Below are positions 32,170-38,698 of a stretch of 45,300 nucleotides of DNA, piece by piece. The notes below the pieces were generated by a model. The model searched no databases. It saw only the letters and a program-made list of their open reading frames with translations, and was not told the DNA's origin. How positions within the stretch are numbered: the stretch's first letter is position 1; each line of letters begins with the position of its first letter. Made by a program: the position numbers and the translations under genes. Origin of the DNA: a virus; the IMG/VR virus record IMGVR_UViG_3300005613_000119, positions 1-45,300 of that record; one strand, written 5' to 3'.

Positions 32170-33396
32170 ATGAAAAAGTTTTCGCAATTTATAATAGAAT
32201 TTCGTGGCTCTAGGGCATCAGAAAAAGCTTATCGTCTTGGCTTGACTTCTGATGGTCATGGAAACTGGGTAGATAGAAGTGGGAGAGTCGTAGCACAAAC
32301 AGTCGGTGGCGATCTGGAAATGATCCGCAAAAAAAGCCCCACCCCAGAAAAAGTAGCTCCAGGGCCAAAGGGTCCAAAGTCAGCACAAAAAGAAACTGAC
32401 AAATTGCCATCACCAAAGGAAAGATTAGGCATAAAATCGCCAAAGCAAGAGCCAGAACCCCCAGAAATCGACAAAGAAATTCCTTTAACTGTTGTGTTTG
32501 GTAGATTTAACCCACCAACAATTGGACACGAAAAGCTAATCAAAAAAGCAAAAGAAATTTCTTCTGGTGGAGATTTTAAAATATACCCATCAAGAACACA
32601 AGATACAAAAAAGAATCCATTAGATCCAGCTTCTAAAGTAAAATACATGAAAAAAATGTTTCCAGATTATAAGGAAAACATTGTAAATGATAATAAAATG
32701 AAGACTATATTTGATGTTTTGGTTGGAGCAAACGAAGACGGATATAAAAAGGTTAATATTGTAGTAGGATCAGAAAGACTTCCTGAATTCGAAAGATTGG
32801 CAAATCAATATAATGATCAAATATATTCATTTGACGAGATTAATGTAGTTCCTGCTGGTAATAGAGATCCAGATGCTGAAGGAGCAGCAGGAATGTCAGC
32901 ATCTAAACTGCGTAAAGCGGCGGTTAATGATAATTATCAGCAGTTTAAAACTGGTGTCCCAAAAAGAATGAAAGAAAAAGATGCACAGGCTATGTTTTTT
33001 GCCGTTCGGAGAGTAATGTTAGGCGAGAAGACGCCAAAAGAAAAAGTAACAGAAGTTTGGGAATATGCACCAAAGTTAGACTATGAACAACTCAGAGAGC
33101 AATATTATCAAAAAAATATATTTAAAGTTGGTGATGTAGTTGAGAATTTGAATACTGGTTTAGTCGGTGAGGTAACTCGTCGTGGAACAAATTACTTAAT
33201 TTGTGTTACTGAAGATGGTATTATGTTTAAGTCTTGGATTAAAGATTTGACAGAGTGGACTGAAGTTTCTGGAGTTCCAGCCGATCAAAGGTTAGTTGGC
33301 ACTGATTCTCATAGAGAGTATGTTATGAGAATGAGTGATACTGATAAAATTGAAAATTTCATAAAGAAATACAGAAAGAGCGTAAAGAATAAATAA
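32170..33396 (+). CDS. Nucleotidyltransferase (NMNAT-like) with apparent capsid-targeting N-terminus
   Basis: A 408-residue protein. Residues 1-10 (MKKFSQFIIE) resemble the T4 capsid-targeting sequence of Alt and internal proteins, which have an MKTYQEFIAE-like start cut after (I/L)xE. A Gly-rich segment with TSDGHGNWVDRSGR and a basic Pro-rich linker follow. Residues about 105-290 form a cytidylyltransferase-fold domain: GRFNPPTIGH (111-120) with the TxGH-type nucleotide-binding motif and GMSASKLRKA (241-250), equivalent to the ISSTxxR motif. The C-terminal part has a KOW-like strand region VGDVVENLNTGLVGEV. Cyanophages often carry such a gene, sometimes called NadM/NMNAT-like. Activity on NMN is inferred; the natural substrate is not proven. 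Confidence 0.82.
   Translation: MKKFSQFIIEFRGSRASEKAYRLGLTSDGHGNWVDRSGRVVAQTVGGDLEMIRKKSPTPEKVAPGPKGPKSAQKETDKLPSPKERLGIKSPKQEPEPPEIDKEIPLTVVFGRFNPPTIGHEKLIKKAKEISSGGDFKIYPSRTQDTKKNPLDPASKVKYMKKMFPDYKENIVNDNKMKTIFDVLVGANEDGYKKVNIVVGSERLPEFERLANQYNDQIYSFDEINVVPAGNRDPDAEGAAGMSASKLRKAAVNDNYQQFKTGVPKRMKEKDAQAMFFAVRRVMLGEKTPKEKVTEVWEYAPKLDYEQLREQYYQKNIFKVGDVVENLNTGLVGEVTRRGTNYLICVTEDGIMFKSWIKDLTEWTEVSGVPADQRLVGTDSHREYVMRMSDTDKIENFIKKYRKSVKNK
33389..33395 (+). promoter_or_regulatory. Late promoter box
   Basis: GAATAAATAAATT overlaps the preceding stop codon region, 31 bases before the ATG at 33427. Confidence 0.55.
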
Positions 33397-33426
33397 ATTT
33401 ATAAGTTTTTCCTAGAGTTTGTAACA

Positions 33427-35013
33427 ATGTCTGATCGTATCGTAGAAGGTCTAAATGAAATGAAACAGATTTATTTAAACTCTGTTTCTGGTCAAGTAAT
33501 TTCAGAGAGAAATGAGTATCTCCAATATATTGAAGAGAAGAAAGCAACGAAAGACTATGATGGAGATGGTGAGATAGAAAGCGGAGAAGAACACGCAGGT
33601 TCAGTTCATAATGCTATACAAAGAAACCTAGGTGGCATTCCAGATGGAAATCCACCAAAAAGAAGAAAAAATAATAAGATATCAGAGCAGGTTATAAATG
33701 TAATTGAGGAAGTGCAATATGAATTGCAACAAGAAGGATATGAAATCGAAGATATTGAAGAAGCGATTAAATATGCTTTAGTTGAATCAGAAGAAGGAAA
33801 TAATCGACTGTCAGTTATGAAGAGAGCAAAAAGGTTCCTCAAAAAAAATCTTAAGAGATTGAAAAAAAGTTTGAAGTATGCTGCAGCGGGTGGTGATCCA
33901 ATTAGTAGTACACCAAAAGATGACCCAAGACACAAAGAATTCAAAAGGGGACAGGAAGTAGCAAGAAGATTGAATAGAATGGGAACTAGAAGAATATTAA
34001 GAAGAGTTGAAACAAATATGGCAGAGTCTTTTTCTGATTGGAGAGGAGATCTATACGAAAGAATTGGTGATGTTGAATCAGACATAAAAAAAACCAAAGA
34101 GAATAAAATAATCGAGAGATCTAATATTGATAATAAGATCGAAATTAATCCCAATGTGAATATTGGAGAGCAAGTAGAACTATCTGAAGAGTATATCCAA
34201 GAAGTTGTTGATATTGCTTCTCAGTATTTTTATGAGCAAGGCTTAAATGAACAAGGTCTTGAGATGGTGATTGAAGAATTGGGGTACGATAAATTTATTG
34301 AATATGTTTTTTACATTTCTGAAGATTTTATTTTGACCGAAGCCAGGAGAGCAAAAAGAGTTCCAACTACACCAGAAGAAAGAGAAGAAAAGATAGCAAA
34401 AATCAAACGAGAAATTGATGCTAGAGAAGCAGCAAAGAAAAAACCAACCACAGCAAAAAAAGTTGTGACATCTAAAGGAAACAATACTGTAAAAACTGCA
34501 GTTCAAACACAATCCGAAAAACCACAACAGAAGTCGGAGCCAAAAGGATTCGAGAGAGCAGCTGGTCAAGTTAGAGATTTTGTAACATCACAAGAAACCA
34601 AAGATAAGCTGAAAGACATGGTAGGCGCAGCAGTAAGAAAAGCAAAGTCTGATATTGGTAGAACTGGAATGGCTGCAATTCATGCTACGGGAGCTGCCAA
34701 AAAAGCAAGGGGAAGAGGTGCATCTGCTGCTGGTGCTGCTGGTGCTGCTGCTGGCACTTTCATCCGTGGCTTAATGCGCGGTTCTACTGCCACTGGAGTA
34801 AAAGAAGAAATTGAAGCATTTCTCCTAGAAAAATCAGAAAGTCAACAACAACAAAAACTTTTTGGTCTAGCTCTTTCTGTCGTGAGGGGACAAACTCCAA
34901 GATCTGAAGTAAGTAAAGAAGTTCTTGATATCGTAGATGGAATGTCAGAAAAAGAAATTCGTAAGTTTGCAAAAACTCCACATAAAGGTCTACCAAAAAA
35001 AGTAGAGAATTGA
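33427..35013 (+). CDS. Large basic virion-associated protein with EF-hand-like loop
   Basis: A 528-residue protein. Residues 43-54 (DYDGDGEIESGE) form a canonical 12-residue EF-hand calcium loop (D1, D3, D5, E7, E9, E12 positions filled). A basic Arg/Lys segment follows (RLSVMKRAKRFLKKNLKRLK), then an acidic helical block near 245-300 (VELSEEYIQEVVDIASQYFY), then a Lys/Ala/Gly-rich stretch (GRTGMAAIHATGAAKKARGR) and an acidic helical end. Alternation of acidic helical modules with DNA-binding-like tracts is shared with the proteins at 31520 and 43148. An IVE at residues 5-7 may be a protease site. Late promoter upstream. I infer a structural or internal head protein; not a recognised named gene. 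Confidence 0.72.
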   Translation: MSDRIVEGLNEMKQIYLNSVSGQVISERNEYLQYIEEKKATKDYDGDGEIESGEEHAGSVHNAIQRNLGGIPDGNPPKRRKNNKISEQVINVIEEVQYELQQEGYEIEDIEEAIKYALVESEEGNNRLSVMKRAKRFLKKNLKRLKKSLKYAAAGGDPISSTPKDDPRHKEFKRGQEVARRLNRMGTRRILRRVETNMAESFSDWRGDLYERIGDVESDIKKTKENKIIERSNIDNKIEINPNVNIGEQVELSEEYIQEVVDIASQYFYEQGLNEQGLEMVIEELGYDKFIEYVFYISEDFILTEARRAKRVPTTPEEREEKIAKIKREIDAREAAKKKPTTAKKVVTSKGNNTVKTAVQTQSEKPQQKSEPKGFERAAGQVRDFVTSQETKDKLKDMVGAAVRKAKSDIGRTGMAAIHATGAAKKARGRGASAAGAAGAAAGTFIRGLMRGSTATGVKEEIEAFLLEKSESQQQQKLFGLALSVVRGQTPRSEVSKEVLDIVDGMSEKEIRKFAKTPHKGLPKKVEN

Positions 35014-35014
35014 G

Positions 35015-35425
35015 ATGTCAATTACATTTAATCAATTTTTCTCTAAAATAGATGAAGCCAATCTTGCTGGCTCTAGACCAAGACCAAGAGGTAAAGATGT
35101 CTTGACATCAGCGGAAAGAGCAAGAGTTAGTACAAGAAGAGACAGAACTCCAATTCAAAGAACTGGTGGCGGTGTATCTTATGTCACGATTTCACCGAAG
35201 AAAGAAGAAAAACCAGAACCTCCTAAAAATACATCAAAAACATATATTCAAAAGTGGATTCCTGGATTTCCGCCACCAAAAGATATGAAGGTTAAGTCTA
35301 GTAAAAAAATAAAACTAAAAAAACCGGAAAAGAAACAAAAAACTAAAAGAGTTAAAACAAGACAACTGACACTAAGACTTAAAGAGTTTGTGGAACTATA
35401 TCGCCAAAGCATCACAGAATCATAA
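35015..35425 (+). CDS. Small very basic protein with capsid-targeting-like N-terminus
   Basis: A 136-residue, Lys/Arg/Pro-rich protein. The start, MSITFNQFFSKIDEANLAG, resembles the targeting peptide of T4 internal proteins, with an IDE site at residues 12-14. The rest is low complexity (RPRPRGKDVLTSAERARVST, KIKLKKPEKKQKTKR). The ATG follows the preceding stop by one base, so it is cotranscribed and coupled with the EF-hand-like protein. The probable role is packaging with DNA inside the head; inference only. Confidence 0.68.
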   Translation: MSITFNQFFSKIDEANLAGSRPRPRGKDVLTSAERARVSTRRDRTPIQRTGGGVSYVTISPKKEEKPEPPKNTSKTYIQKWIPGFPPPKDMKVKSSKKIKLKKPEKKQKTKRVKTRQLTLRLKEFVELYRQSITES

Positions 35426-35428
35426 ATA
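35422..35428 (+). promoter_or_regulatory. Late promoter box
   Basis: CATAAATAT overlaps the preceding stop codon; the gene it serves starts at 35467. Confidence 0.58.
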
Positions 35429-35466
35429 TTTTTGGATAACATTCAAAAATCACAAAGGAGGACATC

Positions 35467-35646
35467 ATGGACTTTTTAGGGTCACTGGTAGAAGTCGTAA
35501 AGCCACTTCTCATTGCAGCAATGAACTCTTGTCATACTAAGCGTCTTGTAGTTGAATTACTTGAGCGTTATGTAAAAACCACTGATAATGATATCGATGA
35601 TTTAATTTCTGGCACTGTAAGAACTGCACTACTCAAAGACTGCTGA
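35467..35646 (+). CDS. Small conserved cyanophage protein (59 aa)
   Basis: A 59-residue frame, MDFLGSLVEVVKPLLIAAMN then SCHTKRLVVELLERYVKTTD and ISGTVRTALLKDC. It has a perfect AAAGGAGG ribosome site six bases before the ATG, its own late-promoter box and a strong terminator: an independent, well-translated late gene despite its size. The sequence is helical, with a hydrophobic first helix and two Cys residues. I recall very similar small proteins in cyanophages, always uncharacterised. A minor virion protein is likely; function unknown. Confidence 0.82.
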   Translation: MDFLGSLVEVVKPLLIAAMNSCHTKRLVVELLERYVKTTDNDIDDLISGTVRTALLKDC

Positions 35647-35666
35647 TAAAAATTAACATAGAAAAC

Positions 35667-35699
35667 AAAGAGATCTCAATAATATGAGATCTCTTTTTT
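35667..35699 (+). terminator. Rho-independent terminator
   Basis: Perfect 12-pair stem AAAGAGATCTCA/TGAGATCTCTTT with loop ATAATA, running into a T tract. Confidence 0.92.
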
Positions 35700-35700
35700 C

Positions 35701-35707
35701 ATAAATA
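35701..35707 (+). promoter_or_regulatory. Late promoter box
   Basis: CATAAATATT directly follows the terminator T run, 35 bases before the ATG at 35743. Confidence 0.58.
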
Positions 35708-35742
35708 TTCTTAGATAAAAAAATTAGTAAAGGTACACGAGA

Positions 35743-36585
35743 ATGGCACTCTGGGGAACAGCAGATAGTCTTTATTCTGTAGGAACTATTGAAGTTGATT
35801 ATTCTGGAAAGCAAGTAATTGGAAGCGGGACATCATTTACTGCTACTGGAATTTCGACTGGTGATATGATTACTATTGGAGCCGGTGGTACTTTTGGTTC
35901 CGCAATAATTTCTGGGATCACTTCCGATTTAGTAATTTCAATTGCAACCACACAATATCTAACTGGGCAGGTAATTTCCGGCGTTGCTTATTCTATTTCG
36001 GAAAAACCAATTTATACATTAGAGGATTCAAACTATTCATCTAATGTTGTTGGATTAACAACAACAGTACCAAAGCATAATGTATATGGTATTGACATCT
36101 ACGAAACTGGACTTCTAGCGCCAGGCGCATCTGGCTTGTCAACTCAATATGGTGGGTTTCATGCTGGTTGGGTTGGTATTCATACTTATGTTGATGCTGA
36201 TGGTAACTTCAGAGTTAAGACTGAGACTCTTGTTGCTATGTCAAGTATCAATGGAGGTACTTTCCCAACTTATTCTGCTGCTGGCGATGCCGATGACGAT
36301 ACAGTTCTAGTTGATGCTGCTATTACGATTACTTCTCAGCCTGCTTCCGTTGGTGTTGGTACTACCGAAACTGCAACATTCAGTGTAACTGCTTCCGTTG
36401 TTCCTTCTTATGCTCCACTAGCATATCAATGGTATGAGGAAGGTTCTATTCTTGCTGGAGAAACCGGAACTAGTGTGGCTATTGCAAATACCGATGCAAG
36501 TAAAGATGGTTATGAATATAATGTTGTGATTACTTCTGGTGATGTTACCGCAACTTCTGGTATAGCAACAATGTCTGTTTCATGA
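35743..36585 (+). CDS. Virion structural protein with C-terminal Ig-like domain
   Basis: A 280-residue, all-beta, Gly/Ser/Thr-rich protein. MALWGTADSLYSVGTIEVDY, followed by GSGTSFTATGISTGDMITI, is the start pattern of a cyanophage virion protein group. The middle has a HAGWVGIHTYVDADGNFRVK segment. Residues about 190-280 form an Ig-like domain: ITITSQPASVGVGTTETATF, LAYQWYEEGS and YNVVITSGDVTATSGIA with the conserved Trp. Ig-like domains decorate capsids and tails, as in T4 Hoc, and may bind cell surface glycans weakly. Late promoter and good codon use suggest an abundant protein. Confidence 0.85.
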   Translation: MALWGTADSLYSVGTIEVDYSGKQVIGSGTSFTATGISTGDMITIGAGGTFGSAIISGITSDLVISIATTQYLTGQVISGVAYSISEKPIYTLEDSNYSSNVVGLTTTVPKHNVYGIDIYETGLLAPGASGLSTQYGGFHAGWVGIHTYVDADGNFRVKTETLVAMSSINGGTFPTYSAAGDADDDTVLVDAAITITSQPASVGVGTTETATFSVTASVVPSYAPLAYQWYEEGSILAGETGTSVAIANTDASKDGYEYNVVITSGDVTATSGIATMSVS

Positions 36586-36591
36586 TAAATT

Positions 36592-36972
36592 ATGTTATTT
36601 ACCGAACTGAATGAGGAGAATTTTCTTTTATTTGCCATTAAAAATTATGAGAATCCTCAGGCAGTAACAAAAGAAGATTTTGATCGAGATCTAAATCATT
36701 TTAAATATATAAAAAGATTATTCAGAAGATATAAAAATACAGGTGTCCTGAAAACACACCTGTTGATTAATCATTTTGTAATTTTATATAATATATTTGG
36801 TGAAGCAACAACACCAATGTTGTTTTTTAAAATTGACACTGATCTTTGGTCTTATATGAAAACATTTGTGGTGTTTTTGAATCGATTACCAGAATATCCG
36901 AGAGGATATATACATGATATACCAATAGATCCATATTGCGCCAAAGAATTGGAGAAAATTTCAAATGAGTAG
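36592..36972 (+). CDS. Conserved phage protein of unknown function (LINHFVILYNIFG type)
   Basis: A 126-residue helical protein: YIKRLFRRYKNTGVLKTHLL, INHFVILYNIFGEATTPMLF and a C-terminal YIHDIPIDPYCAKELEKI. The LINHxxxLYNxFG core recurs in small proteins of many marine phages, mostly beside structural genes, and has no known function to me. A short repeat ACAGGTGT...ACACCTGT within the gene could form a hairpin but is coding. It overlaps the next gene by eight bases. Confidence 0.75.
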   Translation: MLFTELNEENFLLFAIKNYENPQAVTKEDFDRDLNHFKYIKRLFRRYKNTGVLKTHLLINHFVILYNIFGEATTPMLFFKIDTDLWSYMKTFVVFLNRLPEYPRGYIHDIPIDPYCAKELEKISNE

Positions 36973-37192
36973 ATTAGATAAAGTCATACAAATTGTTAGG
37001 GAGAATATGGTTGCAAATGCACCAGGTCAAAGTGGTGGATTTAGTGGAAGTTCAGAAGACCCAACAGCTGGATTTGATCCAAAAACTGAATTAGGAATGT
37101 TCCGCAGAACAATTGGTGGTTTGGTTGATAAAAGATCAAAGCAATATAATAAGAAATATGAAGCTTGGTTAAAATCTATGGGATTATTATAA
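36965..37192 (+). CDS. Small protein sharing the gp23 N-arm motif
   Basis: A 75-residue protein. Residues about 18-48 (NAPGQSGGFSGSSEDPTAGF, then DPKTELGMFRR) closely match the N-terminal arm of gp23 in this genome (residues 63-94, with SGGFSGS, P-x-AGFDP and RR in the same order). The N-terminal MSRLDKVIQIVRENM is helical and the C-terminus basic. I infer a virion-associated small protein that uses the same binding or processing signal as the capsid protein. Function unknown. It overlaps the preceding gene, indicating coupling. Confidence 0.75.
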   Translation: MSRLDKVIQIVRENMVANAPGQSGGFSGSSEDPTAGFDPKTELGMFRRTIGGLVDKRSKQYNKKYEAWLKSMGLL

Positions 37193-37194
37193 GA

Positions 37195-37201
37195 ATAAAT
37201 A
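37195..37201 (+). promoter_or_regulatory. Late promoter box
   Basis: GAATAAATAA just after the 75-residue gene and about 50 bases before the ATG at 37251, the longest spacing in the set. Confidence 0.48.
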
Positions 37202-37250
37202 ATGATGATATAATTTTTGTGAATAGATATCAAATAGTCAGATTCGCAAA

Positions 37251-37667
37251 ATGTCAGAAGAAGCAGTAAAAATTGCAGTTCTAGATCAAAAACTAACAGA
37301 TTTTGCGAATGTTGTTCGTAAGTTAGATGATGCTATAGAAAAACTCAGCGAAGTAAACTCTAATGTGATAAAAATGTTAGCTGTTCATGAAGAAAAAATA
37401 GAACAATGTAATAAATCAGATGATTTAATTGTGAAAATGATAGAAGATGTCAAAGAAAATAATTCCAGAGATCATAAAAATGTAATGGAAAGAGTAGAAA
37501 AAATAGAATCAAGAGTAGAAGAAATTAATAAAATCAAATGGATGACTGTTGGTTGTGGTGTACTTCTGGTAGTATTAACTGGAGCACTCGCCTCACTAGC
37601 TTCAGGTTGGTGGACTCCATCTGAAATGCAAAAACATCATGAAATTAAAAGTTATGTAGCTCCCTGA
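37251..37667 (+). CDS. Coiled-coil protein with C-terminal membrane segment
   Basis: A 138-residue protein. Residues about 5-92 form a heptad-like coiled coil (AVLDQKLTDFANVVRKLDDA, ESRVEEINKIK). Residues about 95-117 (WMTVGCGVLLVVLTGALASL) are a single hydrophobic helix, followed by a short polar tail with WWTPSEMQKHHE. The outline matches small phage membrane-anchored proteins seen in T4-like and T7-like marine phages, sometimes near lysis or structural genes. A spanin-like or holin-partner role cannot be excluded, but nothing specific supports it. Confidence 0.75.
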   Translation: MSEEAVKIAVLDQKLTDFANVVRKLDDAIEKLSEVNSNVIKMLAVHEEKIEQCNKSDDLIVKMIEDVKENNSRDHKNVMERVEKIESRVEEINKIKWMTVGCGVLLVVLTGALASLASGWWTPSEMQKHHEIKSYVAP

Positions 37668-37668
37668 C

Positions 37669-37697
37669 TTGACTGATTTGCGGTTGAGTGGTAGAAT
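37669..37697 (+). promoter_or_regulatory. Sigma70-type promoter for primase/nrdAB
   Basis: TTGACT, a 17-base spacer, TAGAAT: five of six matches in each box. It lies 26 bases before the gp61 ATG and probably serves 61-nrdA. Confidence 0.68.
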
Positions 37698-37723
37698 AAA
37701 AATTCTTGAAATGTCTATAAATT

Positions 37724-38698
37724 ATGGATTTTACTGATGTCAAGTACATTAATCTTTTGTCTAGTAGATTAGAAAAATTTACTAAAAAAAATTCAAATCT
37801 TTATAACTGTAGATGTCCAATTTGTGGAGATTCTAAAAAAAATAAATCCAGAGCAAGAGGATATTTTTACTCAGTAAAAAATAACACAAATTATAAATGC
37901 CATAATTGTGGAGTTAATATATCACTGAATAATTTTTTGAAGTCTTTTGATTCTACCCTGCACAAAGAATATTGCTTAGAAAAATATTCTTCTGGGTTTA
38001 CTGGAAAAAATTTTACAGCAGAAACTCCAAAGTTTGATTTTAAAAAACCAAAATTTAAGGCAAAGTTAAATTTACCAAAAGCTTCTGAAAATTTACAAGC
38101 AAATGAATATTTAAAAAATAGAAAATTAGATCCTAGTAAGTTTTATTATGCTGAAAAATTTAAAAAGTGGACAAATACTTTAATACAAACATTTGATTCA
38201 AAATCATTAAAGTATGAGGAACCAAGAATCGTCATTCCATTATACTATAAGAAAGAATTGATTGGATTTCAAGGAAGAGCAATTTATTCAAGTGGAGTTA
38301 AATACATTACGATTATGTTAGATGATGATGCTCCGAAGATTTATGGATATGATGATGTAAATTTGGATTTTCCGGTTTATGTTCTTGAGGGTCCGTTTGA
38401 TTCCACATTTATCCAGAATTCTGTTGCCATGTGTGGATCTGATCTAAACTCAACAAATCTAAATATTTCTCGTCCGATCTATGTCTACGATAATGAGCCG
38501 CGAAATAAGGAAATTCATGCAAGAATGATTTCCAGAATTGAATCCGGTAATACGATCGTGATATGGCCAAATTCAATTCAAGAAAAAGATGCAAATGAAA
38601 TGTTTATGTCTGGACTTGATGTTCAGTCTATTGTAGAAACAAACACTTACTCTGGATTAGAAGCAAAACTCAAGTTTAACGAATGGAAAAAGGTATGA
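37724..38698 (+). CDS. gp61: DNA primase gp61
   Basis: A 324-residue protein (T4 gp61: 342 aa). The N-terminal zinc module has CPIC (Cys31, Cys34) and CHNC (Cys59, Cys62). RIVIPLYYKKELIGFQGRAI and the TOPRIM-type YVLEGPFDSTF with its catalytic Glu, then YVYDNEPRNKE, follow. It makes RNA primers at the fork with gp41. It overlaps nrdA as ATGA when the later nrdA start is used. Confidence 0.94.
   Translation: MDFTDVKYINLLSSRLEKFTKKNSNLYNCRCPICGDSKKNKSRARGYFYSVKNNTNYKCHNCGVNISLNNFLKSFDSTLHKEYCLEKYSSGFTGKNFTAETPKFDFKKPKFKAKLNLPKASENLQANEYLKNRKLDPSKFYYAEKFKKWTNTLIQTFDSKSLKYEEPRIVIPLYYKKELIGFQGRAIYSSGVKYITIMLDDDAPKIYGYDDVNLDFPVYVLEGPFDSTFIQNSVAMCGSDLNSTNLNISRPIYVYDNEPRNKEIHARMISRIESGNTIVIWPNSIQEKDANEMFMSGLDVQSIVETNTYSGLEAKLKFNEWKKV

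Noticed and set aside
32256-32648. Minus-strand open frame of 130 codons
   Set aside because: It is a shadow of the nucleotidyltransferase gene; composition follows from the opposite strand and no motif is visible.
33606-34154. Long minus-strand open frame (182 codons)
   Set aside because: It lies wholly inside the + strand basic protein gene, is Ser/Leu-rich in the way expected of the reverse complement of Lys/Glu-rich coding DNA, and has no ribosome site.
36745-36765. Hairpin ACAGGTGT/ACACCTG inside the 126-residue gene
   Set aside because: It lies in the middle of a good reading frame with no T run; likely chance in coding sequence.
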